Shown: positions 35,815 through 43,961 of the stretch, one piece after another
Layout of the letters: each line of letters starts with the position of its first letter
How positions within the stretch are numbered: position 1 is the first letter of the stretch
Source of the DNA: Paenibacillus methanolicus
GTDB lineage: Bacteria > Bacillota > Bacilli > Paenibacillales > Paenibacillaceae
DNA: 64,000 nt
Direction: 5' to 3'
Assembly: GCF_008124765.1 (NCBI RefSeq)
Contig: NZ_VNHS01000006.1
Location: 434,001-498,000 of the forward strand
The notes under the pieces: model-generated
Told to the model about the DNA's origin: nothing
Databases searched by the model: none
What the model saw: only the letters and a program-made list of their open reading frames with translations
Position numbers and translations under genes: made by a program

Positions 35815-36393
35815 CTAAAGATCCGGGTACAGCTTCCTGTACTTATTATAATAATAAATGACCCGTTGTACATAGTGCCTGGTCTCCCCGTAGGGGATGT
35901 TGTCGAGCGTCTCTTCCCGCCCATCCCACGTGCCTTCCGACAGCCACCGCTTCACCGTTCCGGGTCCTGCGTTGTAGGCGGCAATGGCGGCATAACGGTT
36001 GTCGTCGAATTGCTTGTGCAGGGATTGCAAATACCAGGAGCCGATCTCGATGCCGATATCGGCGCGGGCCGACAGGTTGTCCAGCGTGACGCCGTTAAAA
36101 CCACCGCGCTCGACGATCCACTTCGCCGTGTCCGGCATGATTTGCATAATGCCGACCGCGCCTTTCCTCGACACTTTGCCCGGACTGTAATTCGTCTCCA
36201 CGCGCGCGATCGCGGCGATTAACTGCGGTTCGAGGCCGTAGTTCTTCGCGCTGACGCGGATGTCCGCTTCGTATGCGATCGGATACATCCAGCGTCCGAT
36301 CCAATCGGAATTGAGAAATAAGAGTCCAACCAGCGCCACGACGAGCAGCGCCAGCATTCTTCGGCGAAACCGATGTTTATTCACGATCTTCAT
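35815..36393 (-). CDS. Lytic transglycosylase, SLT domain
   Basis: 192 residues: short basic N-terminus, one membrane anchor (about 12-32), then the Slt70-like lysozyme domain. Catalytic Glu in AAIARVETNYSPG, followed by GAVGIMQIMPDTA and YAAIAAYNAGPGTVKRWL, the three blocks of the family. It cleaves peptidoglycan to 1,6-anhydro-muropeptides on the outer face of the membrane. Its ATG overlaps the coaE stop (ATGA), so it is co-translated. Confidence 0.93.
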   Translation of the reverse strand: MKIVNKHRFRRRMLALLVVALVGLLFLNSDWIGRWMYPIAYEADIRVSAKNYGLEPQLIAAIARVETNYSPGKVSRKGAVGIMQIMPDTAKWIVERGGFNGVTLDNLSARADIGIEIGSWYLQSLHKQFDDNRYAAIAAYNAGPGTVKRWLSEGTWDGREETLDNIPYGETRHYVQRVIYYYNKYRKLYPDL

Positions 36394-36986
36394 GCCAATC
36401 CCGCTTCATGCCAATACTCGTCAATCTGCCGTTCCGTGGCCGCCAGGTCCCCGCTATTGTCGATGACGTAGTCGGCCAGTTTCCGCTTCTCTTCGATATC
36501 CAGCTGCAGGTCGACGCGGCGAACCGCTTCTTCCATCGGCAGCGAATTGCGGGCCATCAACCGCTCGATCTGCAGCGTTCTCGGTATGTATACCACCATG
36601 ATGCGCGGATAGCTATCCGCTTGTCCCGTCTCGTACAGCAGCGGAATATCCGCGACGACAAGCCCTTTGGGATCAGCCGCTTCGGAAGCCTCCACCTGCT
36701 GGCGCATGCGAGCCCGAATTGCGGGATGAAGAATGCGTTCGAGCTGCTTCAGCTTGTCCGCGTCCGCGAACACGATGCTGCCCAGCTCGCGCCGGTCCAG
36801 CGATCCGTCCTCCGCGATGACGCGGCGACCGAATAACGAAATTATGTCGTTCAACGCCGGTTCGCCGGGAAGAACCACTTCCCGGGCGACCTTGTCGGCG
36901 TCGACGAGATGGGCTCCCCGGCGGACGAGCATGGCCGAGACCGTGCTTTTGCCGCAGGCGATACCGCCCGTTAACCCGAGTATCAT
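36390..36986 (-). CDS. coaE: Dephospho-CoA kinase
   Basis: 198 residues. P-loop GLTGGIACGKSTVS at residues 4-17, the D-A-D-K-V motif, VADIPLLYETG and the RLMARNS lid. Catalyses the last step of coenzyme A synthesis, phosphorylating the ribose 3'-hydroxyl of dephospho-CoA. Between ytaF and slt, same order as in Bacillus. Confidence 0.97.
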   Translation of the reverse strand: MILGLTGGIACGKSTVSAMLVRRGAHLVDADKVAREVVLPGEPALNDIISLFGRRVIAEDGSLDRRELGSIVFADADKLKQLERILHPAIRARMRQQVEASEAADPKGLVVADIPLLYETGQADSYPRIMVVYIPRTLQIERLMARNSLPMEEAVRRVDLQLDIEEKRKLADYVIDNSGDLAATERQIDEYWHEAGLA

Positions 36987-37017
36987 GCTTTCACCTCATT
37001 AATACCTCTTTACCCAT

Positions 37018-37737
37018 TCAGAGCAATTTCATAATTCCCATCGCGATCAGCATCAATCCCGGCAATACCGACAGCGCCTGCATGCCCCGCATACCCGCGA
37101 AGCGGAAGCCAAGTTGCATGCCTCCGAGCAGAAACAATCCGCTGGACGTGCAGATGATCAGCGCGGTCAGCACCGGCGGAAAGCCGACCATCGCCGCTCC
37201 CAAACCGGCGCCGAAGCTGTCCAGCGACAGCGCGAACCCGAGCAGCACCGCCTCGGAAGCGGAGATGATGCCCGAACGGTCCACGTCCGCGATTTGCGGC
37301 TTGCGCAAAATTTGGATGACCAGCCCCAACCGCTTCAGCTCCAGGATGACGATCGTTTTGGTCGTCTGCCAGTCGCTGGCGGGCGGCGCGCCGCCTTGCC
37401 CCGATTCGGGAGCCGTAACGGTGCTGAAGTCCGCTTCGGCTTCCGGCCCTTCTTCTACCCCTTTGCCTCTGCGAAAATGCTGTATTAATGCCCACGCGCC
37501 GATTATGACGAGCAACGCGGCGCCAACCCAGCTGGCGAAATTGGGGGATAGATACCCGGCCAGCACGGTACCGATCTGCATCGATAACCACACGACAAAT
37601 CCGGAACAAAGCGAAATGATGACGACCGAGAAGACCGGTATGCGGATTCGGCGCAATCCGTAAGTAACGCCAACGCCCAATCCGTCCAGACTGACGGCAA
37701 ACGCGAGCAGCAGCAAAGATGCAACATGTGCGAGCAA
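37018..37737 (-). CDS. ytaF: Sporulation membrane protein YtaF
   Basis: 239 residues, six membrane helices in two similar halves (LAFAVSLDGLGVGVTYGLRR and LGFALSLDSFGAGLGAAMVG), the MntP/YtaF duplication. The variable cytoplasmic centre is longer than usual and acidic (VEEGPEAEADFSTVTAPES). I start at TTG 37737 with GGGAGGG seven bases upstream; the frame opens at 37803 but the extra residues are hydrophilic nonsense. Made during sporulation in Bacillus; the transported ion is unknown. Confidence 0.9.
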   Translation of the reverse strand: MLAHVASLLLLAFAVSLDGLGVGVTYGLRRIRIPVFSVVIISLCSGFVVWLSMQIGTVLAGYLSPNFASWVGAALLVIIGAWALIQHFRRGKGVEEGPEAEADFSTVTAPESGQGGAPPASDWQTTKTIVILELKRLGLVIQILRKPQIADVDRSGIISASEAVLLGFALSLDSFGAGLGAAMVGFPPVLTALIICTSSGLFLLGGMQLGFRFAGMRGMQALSVLPGLMLIAMGIMKLL

Positions 37738-37851
37738 CCGATGTCCCTCCCATGATGGCCAATCGTGCCCTCTCTTTGCGAAAGAACACGTATATTCGCC
37801 CATGAATGGTACATCATATGCGAAACACCCGCCCGCAGGTGCATCGCGCCG

Positions 37852-38706
37852 CTATTCTCGCGCGGCCGCCTTCGGCTTCGGCGGCTTCTGGCAGGACGGA
37901 CACGTATGCGTGCCGCGTCCGCCGACGACCGACTTCTCGATGGCGCGCCCGCAGCGGCTGCACGGTTCGTTCTTCCGCCCGTAGATCAATAGCTGATGCT
38001 GGAACATCCCCATCTCGCCCTGTCCGTTCACGTACGACTTGATCGATGAGCCGCCCGCGTCCACCGCGCGTTCGAGCGTCGAGCGCACCGCCACGTGCAG
38101 CTTCTGCCACTCCGATGGCTTCAGCGTATCGCCCGTGCGTTCGGGATGGATGCCCGCCGTAAACAGCGCTTCGTCCACGTAAATATTGCCGAGTCCGACC
38201 ACGTATTCTTGGTTGAGCAGCAGCGGCTTGATTTTCGTCGTGCGGCCTGCAAGCGCCTGCTTGAACGCCTCCAGCGTGAACGACTCGTCCAGCGGTTCGA
38301 TGCCCAGCTTCAAGAGCGGCTTCTGCCGAAGTTCCTCGCCCGGCGCGAACAGATGCATCGTGCCGAACTGGCGAACGTCTTTGTAGCGCAGCTCCGTGCC
38401 GTCATCGAAATGAAAAATCACGTGCGTATGCAGCTCGACCGGCTCGTCCTGTCCGTAGACGCCATAGCGTCCTTCCATCCGAAGATGGGACACCAGCACG
38501 AGATCGTCAAGCATAATCCTCAGAAACTTCCCTCTTCGTTCCACCGTTCGAATCGTCTGTCCGACCAGCGCCGCCGCGAAAGCTTCCGGCTCCTGCGGAC
38601 GCTGAATGATGCGCGGCAGCGACACGGTCACCCGCTCGATCCGCTTGCCTGCGACCAGCTGGATCAGCGTTCTTCGCACGGTTTCAACCTCCGGCAATTC
38701 CGGCAT
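37852..38706 (-). CDS. mutM: Formamidopyrimidine-DNA glycosylase
   Basis: 284 residues. N-terminal Pro nucleophile in MPELPEVETVRR, helix-two-turns-helix (PLLLNQEYVVGLGNIYVDEA), and a C-terminal zinc finger with four Cys (C-x2-C...C-x2-C, about residues 245-270). Removes 8-oxoguanine and formamidopyrimidines, with AP-lyase activity. GGAGGGGAGACG lies before ATG 38706. The C-terminus has a short Lys/Pro extension (QKPPKPKAAARE). In line with polA upstream. Confidence 0.97.
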   Translation of the reverse strand: MPELPEVETVRRTLIQLVAGKRIERVTVSLPRIIQRPQEPEAFAAALVGQTIRTVERRGKFLRIMLDDLVLVSHLRMEGRYGVYGQDEPVELHTHVIFHFDDGTELRYKDVRQFGTMHLFAPGEELRQKPLLKLGIEPLDESFTLEAFKQALAGRTTKIKPLLLNQEYVVGLGNIYVDEALFTAGIHPERTGDTLKPSEWQKLHVAVRSTLERAVDAGGSSIKSYVNGQGEMGMFQHQLLIYGRKNEPCSRCGRAIEKSVVGGRGTHTCPSCQKPPKPKAAARE

Positions 38707-38933
38707 TCGTCTCCCCTCCCTGATGCAACGGCCGATTGCGGCTCGCGCCGCAACACCGAAGCAGGCCAAGGCAAGCCGCTTCGTCCGAAACGCCTGTCTT
38801 AGCCCGCTGTAATCCTATGAACGTCTAGCTCAAGCGGCGACCCATCCGGAACGCAACGCTAAACGATACGCGAAAAATGTCATTACCGCATGACCATTAT
38901 AACTTAAATCGAACGCGAATGCTTCCCGATCAT

Positions 38934-41594
38934 TTACTTGGCCTCGTACCAATTTACGCCGAAATTGACGTCGGCTTTCAACGGCACGTCCAACTGGATC
39001 GCGCTCTCCATCACTTCCGGCACGAGCGTCTTCATCGTCTCCAGCTCGTCCTCCGGCACCTCGAATACCAATTCGTCATGCACCTGGAGCAGCATCCGGC
39101 TGCGCAGCCCGCGCTCTTCGAGCACTTTGTCCATCTTCACCATCGCCAGCTTGATAATATCGGCCGCGGTGCCCTGGATCGGCGTGTTCATCGCCGTGCG
39201 TTCCGCGAAGGAGCGCAGATTGAAGTTGGAGGCTTTGATCTCCGGCAGATAGCGGCGGCGTTCGAGCAGCGTCGTGACGTATCCGTCGCGGCGCGCCTGC
39301 ATGACGATATTATCCATATACGCGCGTACGCCTTGGAACGCCTCGAAATACTGCTCGATGAAGCGGCCCGCGTCCTTGCGCGTAATCCCCAGATTGTTCG
39401 ACAGGCCGAAATCGCTGATCCCGTATACGATGCCGAAGTTAACCGCCTTCGCCTGACGGCGCATGTTCGCGTCGACCGCCTCCTGCGATACGCCGAACAC
39501 GTCCATCGCCGTCTTCGTATGAATGTCGATGTCGTTCAAGAAGGCTTCCTTCATCTTCTCGTCGCCCGAGATATGCGCGAGCACCCGGAGCTCGATCTGC
39601 GAATAATCGGCCGCCAGCATGTACCAGCCCGGCTCGGACGGAACGAACGCTTTGCGGATGCGGCGTCCTTCCTCCAGCCGGATCGGAATGTTCTGCAAGT
39701 TCGGGAATTGGCTCGACAAGCGTCCCGTCGCCGCGATCGTCTGCCGGTAGTAGGTATGGACTTTGCCCGTATCCTGCCGGATCTCCTTCAACAAGCCTTC
39801 CACGTAAGTAGATTGCAGCTTGGACAGTTGGCGGAAATGCAGGATGAGCCGGACGATCTCGTGATAAGGCTCCAACTTCTCGAGCACTTCGGCATCGGTG
39901 GAATAGCCCGTCTTCGTCTTCTTAATGACCGGCAGCTGCAGTTTCTCGAACAGCACTTCGCCGAGTTGCTTCGGCGAATTAATATTGAACTCCATCCCGG
40001 CATGCGTATAAATATCGCTCATATATTGCGCGATATTGCGCTCCAGTTCGCGGCCCAGCTCCTGCAGAACCTCCGGATTCACCTTGATGCCCTTCTTCTC
40101 CATGGAAGCGAGGACGACGGACAACGGCTGCTCCAGATCGAAATACAGGTTGCTCATGCCGTTCTTCTCCAGCTCCTCGTACTGGAGCGGGATGAGCCGT
40201 TTCACGCATGCGGCCTTCTGCGCGAGATGGCGCGCGAGCACGTCCGCCTCCGGCACCTTGAACTTGGCGCCTTTGCCGTACACCGCCTCGTCCGAAGCGA
40301 TGGACGGGATACCGTACTTGCCGGCCAGGAACGAGAGCGTCTGGTCGGATTCGGTCGGGTCTAGCAGGTAGGCGGCCAGCATGACGTCGAAGGAAGTGCC
40401 GCGCAGCTCGATGCCGTGCCATGACAGCGCAAGTTCCGCCTTATGCAGGTCGTAGCCCTGCTTCGGCGCCTCCGGATCGGCGAGCCAGCTTCGCACCGGC
40501 TCTCCCACAGGTCCCATCAGCGTATCATGCGACAGGACGAGAACGCGTTCGCCCGCGCTCAGGGCCAAGCCGAGCAGCGGCGCTTGATGCGCATTCTCGC
40601 CGACGGCTTCGATATATACGCATTCGGTGCCGGCCAGCGCCTCGTTCAACGTCTCCATCGTGGTCGATTCGTCCACGACGATGAGCTCGTAGCTTTCGTC
40701 GGCCGGGACCGCTTCCGCGCCGGAAGCGTCCGAGGCGTTCAGATCGAGGCGTTCGATCAGCGATTTGAACTCCAGCTTGCGGAACGATTCGGCCAGCGTC
40801 GCCTTGTCGTAGCCGGCGTATGCGATCTCGTCGGCTTTGTTCTCGATCGGCACTTCGCGGTAGATCGTCGCGAGCTTCTTGCTCATGATCGCGTCTTCCT
40901 TGTGCGTCTCGACCTTCTCTTTCATCTTGCCCTTCAGGCTGTCCGTGTTGGCTAGCACGTTCTCGACCGACCCGAACTCGTGCAGCATCTTCAGCGCCGT
41001 CTTCTCGCCGACCCCGGGAATGCCCGGAATATTATCGGACGTATCGCCCATGAGACCTTTCAAATCGATGATCTGCAGCGGGGTCAAGCCGTATTTCTCC
41101 TGAATCGCGCCAGGATTATAATGTTCAATCTCGGTGACGCCCTTGCGGGTGATCGCGATCGTCACGTGATCGGAAGCCAGCTGCAGCATATCTTTGTCGC
41201 CCGATACGACGACGGCCTGCACGCCGCGCTCGTCCGCGATGCGCGTCAGCGTCCCGATAATATCGTCCGCTTCGTAGCCTGAGAGCTCGAATTGCGCGAT
41301 GCCGAACGCCTTCAGCGTCTCCTTCAGAATCGGGAATTGCTCCGACAACTCCGGCGGCGTCTTCTGGCGCCCGCCCTTATATTCCTCGTAACCTTCATGG
41401 CGGAACGTCACTTTCCCGGCGTCGAACGCGACGAGCATATGCGTCGGCTTCTCTTCCTCCAGCAGCTTCAGCAGCATCTGCGTAAAACCGAATACCGCGT
41501 TTGTGTGCATGCCGGCCGAATTCGTCAAAGGCGGCATTGCAAAGAAAGCCCGGTAAGCGATGCTGTTACCGTCGATCAAGACCCATTTTTCCAT
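38934..41594 (-). CDS. polA: DNA polymerase I
   Basis: 886 residues. 5'-nuclease domain 1-295 (LLVAFDAGKVTFRHEGYEEYKGGR, SGYEADDIIGTL), vestigial 3'-5' exonuclease domain about 300-470, polymerase domain 480-886 with motif A DYSQIELRVLAH, motif B RRQAKAVNFGIVYG and motif C QVHDELV. The first exonuclease motif lacks the D-x-E pair (CVYIEAVGENAHQAP), so proofreading is predicted absent, as in other Bacillales PolA. GAGGTG before ATG 41594. Acts in Okazaki-fragment processing and repair; followed by mutM. Confidence 0.98.
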   Translation of the reverse strand: MEKWVLIDGNSIAYRAFFAMPPLTNSAGMHTNAVFGFTQMLLKLLEEEKPTHMLVAFDAGKVTFRHEGYEEYKGGRQKTPPELSEQFPILKETLKAFGIAQFELSGYEADDIIGTLTRIADERGVQAVVVSGDKDMLQLASDHVTIAITRKGVTEIEHYNPGAIQEKYGLTPLQIIDLKGLMGDTSDNIPGIPGVGEKTALKMLHEFGSVENVLANTDSLKGKMKEKVETHKEDAIMSKKLATIYREVPIENKADEIAYAGYDKATLAESFRKLEFKSLIERLDLNASDASGAEAVPADESYELIVVDESTTMETLNEALAGTECVYIEAVGENAHQAPLLGLALSAGERVLVLSHDTLMGPVGEPVRSWLADPEAPKQGYDLHKAELALSWHGIELRGTSFDVMLAAYLLDPTESDQTLSFLAGKYGIPSIASDEAVYGKGAKFKVPEADVLARHLAQKAACVKRLIPLQYEELEKNGMSNLYFDLEQPLSVVLASMEKKGIKVNPEVLQELGRELERNIAQYMSDIYTHAGMEFNINSPKQLGEVLFEKLQLPVIKKTKTGYSTDAEVLEKLEPYHEIVRLILHFRQLSKLQSTYVEGLLKEIRQDTGKVHTYYRQTIAATGRLSSQFPNLQNIPIRLEEGRRIRKAFVPSEPGWYMLAADYSQIELRVLAHISGDEKMKEAFLNDIDIHTKTAMDVFGVSQEAVDANMRRQAKAVNFGIVYGISDFGLSNNLGITRKDAGRFIEQYFEAFQGVRAYMDNIVMQARRDGYVTTLLERRRYLPEIKASNFNLRSFAERTAMNTPIQGTAADIIKLAMVKMDKVLEERGLRSRMLLQVHDELVFEVPEDELETMKTLVPEVMESAIQLDVPLKADVNFGVNWYEAK

Positions 41595-41806
41595 GTCAGG
41601 CACCTCGCGCACTTATTTACTACCCGTTATCATAGCATAAAGCAGACAAGCTTTCCCACTTTGGGCCGCCGACGCGGGCTGAATTAATGAAGATAGAGTT
41701 GCCGAGGCACATGAGCTGTTCAGTCGCGAGTCGACGAGGTATGATTCCGGTCCGTCGCGCAAAAAATATGTACCATTCGAGGCTGCGAGAAGGAGTCCTG
41801 ATTCTT

Positions 41807-43864
41807 ATGCTGATCGGCGTTTTTCACCCTCGCGACCCGTTCGCGGTCATGCCGGAGGGTAGGGTCCGCGCCTTGGTCGCGGAAGCGGCTCGTCAGAAGG
41901 TGCAATTGATCTTCTTTCAAGAAGACGGCATCGATTTAGACACTCGGACGATTCGCGGACTCGTATACGGAGAGTCGCAATGGGTCGAAACGACGACGCC
42001 TTTCCCGGCGTCCGTCATGAACGTGCGGCCATGGGGACCGCGAAAACGTTCGCCGAAGGAGTTGATTTTCCGCCGGCTCGTGCCGTTCACCGCCTTCCTC
42101 ATCGGCGACAAATGGGAAATGACCGAAAAACTTGCGCAGAACGATCAGTTAGCGCCGTATATCGTGCCCACCGTGCTTCTGGAACAGATTGAAACCGCGG
42201 AGGAGCTGCTGCGAACCTATGACAAAGCGGTATTGAAACCCGCCAGCGGAAGCCGGGGCGCAGGCATTATGGCGCTAAGCCGCGACGGTTCGGATTTCCT
42301 GCTACAGAAAGGGGCCGACGTCCAGCGGCTGACACGGAATGAGTTCGCGCAGTTCATAACGGGACTACGCAAAAATTATTTGATTCAGCCGTATATTCGG
42401 GCGTTGACCCCGGATGGCGAGCCGTTTGATTTTCGGGTGCTGGTCCAACGAGACGCGCAAGGCCGGTGGGCGATTCCCGTCATTTACCCTAGGATCGGCA
42501 CCAAAGGAACGATTACAAGCAATGTGAGCGTAGGCGGACAGACCGAACTGTTGGAGCATTTTCTGGCGCGCGTCATGCCGCGGGGGCGCTACACGATTCC
42601 GGGTCGCTTGCGCGAGCTGGGCTTGCTCATTGCCCGAACGGTGAACGACCTCTATGATTTCCCCATTAACGAGCTAGGGATCGATATCGCGATCGACGAT
42701 AGGGACCGCGTCTGGTTCTACGAAGCGAACACTTGTCCCGGAACGCTCAATCACGAAGTGGAACGCGCGCCGCTCGCGATCGCATACGCGTGCCGGGTCG
42801 GCGCGGACAGCTTCAATTTGAAACAACCCATCTCAAGGCCAAGGTCGGGAAATCAGGTTATCGGCTTGCTGTTCGGCAGTCTTCCCTCGGATGCGGAGCT
42901 TGCGCCCTTCGAGCTGATAGCCAAGTCCTATGGGGTCACGCTCGCCGTCATGCTCGCCTTGGATGTCAAAGCGGATCTCCATTCGGGCGAGGAAGGCATA
43001 TCGGCTTATATCCGGGAGGAAGGAGCCTGGGTGAAACGCGCGATCGAACCGCCGGATACGACCTATTGCCTCCTCCACCGCGAAGATGCCGCCGAGACCG
43101 CCTTTCTGTTCAACGAGCGTCATAGGCTGCCGCTGACGTCGAGCGCCCCTCCGGGTCAGGTGCCGGCGTCCGTGTTTCTCGCGCTTATCGCGCGGTCACC
43201 TCGGTTGTTGAGCCATTTTCCCGAGCACCTCATTCCGACGACGTCTCACGATGCGAAGGGCTTCATCGATGCCCACGAACGAGTGGTCATGAAAGCGGGC
43301 AATGAATCGGAGGAAGAGGAAGCTTTGTTGGTTCACCGTCTGCAGAGTAGCTACGAGGTTATCGAATCCCGGTTCGTCCATCGGTTCAACGCGAGCGAAA
43401 TGCGCGCCTTCCTAGCGTTGTTCGACAAAACGAGCTACATGCTAATCAAGCAAACGGATAGTCAGATTACCGGCTCGTATCCGCTGCATCTTCGCGTGCA
43501 TTTGACCAAATCCGCCGAAGGCTGGCACGTCCTGCATATCGCGCCGTTCGTCGCCCTCAAGCCGCTCGAACTGCCGACCAACGCGCCCGCCGAGGTGGAT
43601 TGGGACTGGCTGCTGTACCGAGAATTCGGCGAGAACGGCGATGCCATGGACGAACTCGTCCGAAAGCTCTCTGGCGAGACGGCCGCCTTATTGGAAACGT
43701 TCGATTATCGTACGATTCATGAAGTTATCGTGGATTTCGGCTTGGATGCAGACCGCCGGCTCTGGCTCCTGGGCGCCGAATATGGCGGTCCTTATGGACA
43801 GGTGCATACGTTCGACATCGCGAGTCATGTCCTGCCTTACGTCTTATCCCGACAAGGTAATTGA
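41807..43864 (+). CDS. Double YheC/YheD ATP-grasp protein
   Basis: 685 residues, about twice the usual YheC/YheD length. First half (1-350) is a full ATP-grasp: KAVLKPASGSRGAGIMAL, YLIQPYIRAL, FDFRVLVQRDAQG and FYEANTCPGTLNHE, the Mg-ATP ligands. The second half repeats the fold at lower fidelity: HERVVMKAGNESEEEEALL, LIKQTDSQI, LHLRVHLTKSAEG, then DFGLDADRRLWLLGAEYG where the E-x-N metal ligand has become G-A-E. So one active and one probably pseudo-enzymatic domain. AAGGAG lies 11 bases before ATG 41807. In Bacillus, YheC/D are endospore-coat-associated. Substrate unknown. Confidence 0.84.
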   Translation: MLIGVFHPRDPFAVMPEGRVRALVAEAARQKVQLIFFQEDGIDLDTRTIRGLVYGESQWVETTTPFPASVMNVRPWGPRKRSPKELIFRRLVPFTAFLIGDKWEMTEKLAQNDQLAPYIVPTVLLEQIETAEELLRTYDKAVLKPASGSRGAGIMALSRDGSDFLLQKGADVQRLTRNEFAQFITGLRKNYLIQPYIRALTPDGEPFDFRVLVQRDAQGRWAIPVIYPRIGTKGTITSNVSVGGQTELLEHFLARVMPRGRYTIPGRLRELGLLIARTVNDLYDFPINELGIDIAIDDRDRVWFYEANTCPGTLNHEVERAPLAIAYACRVGADSFNLKQPISRPRSGNQVIGLLFGSLPSDAELAPFELIAKSYGVTLAVMLALDVKADLHSGEEGISAYIREEGAWVKRAIEPPDTTYCLLHREDAAETAFLFNERHRLPLTSSAPPGQVPASVFLALIARSPRLLSHFPEHLIPTTSHDAKGFIDAHERVVMKAGNESEEEEALLVHRLQSSYEVIESRFVHRFNASEMRAFLALFDKTSYMLIKQTDSQITGSYPLHLRVHLTKSAEGWHVLHIAPFVALKPLELPTNAPAEVDWDWLLYREFGENGDAMDELVRKLSGETAALLETFDYRTIHEVIVDFGLDADRRLWLLGAEYGGPYGQVHTFDIASHVLPYVLSRQGN

Positions 43865-43901
43865 TAAACGTGAAACTTATCATGCTTGTATTCAAATAAA
43901 A

Positions 43902-43948
43902 GAAGCGTCCCGATGCCGTTAATGACGGCGGGACGCTTCGCTTTTCTT
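43902..43948. terminator. Bidirectional terminator between convergent genes
   Basis: GAAGCGTCCCG/CGGGACGCTTC arms with CCGT/ACGG pairing inside; T-rich tails on both sides (CTTTTCTTT, and TTTTATTT on the minus strand). Confidence 0.88.
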
Positions 43949-43961
43949 TACATGAGGTTAG

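Noticed and set aside
38877-40364. Long plus-strand open frame of 495 codons opposite polA
   Set aside because: Antisense shadow of polA in GC-rich DNA; His/Arg/Leu-rich, no domain, and polA motifs are intact on the other strand.
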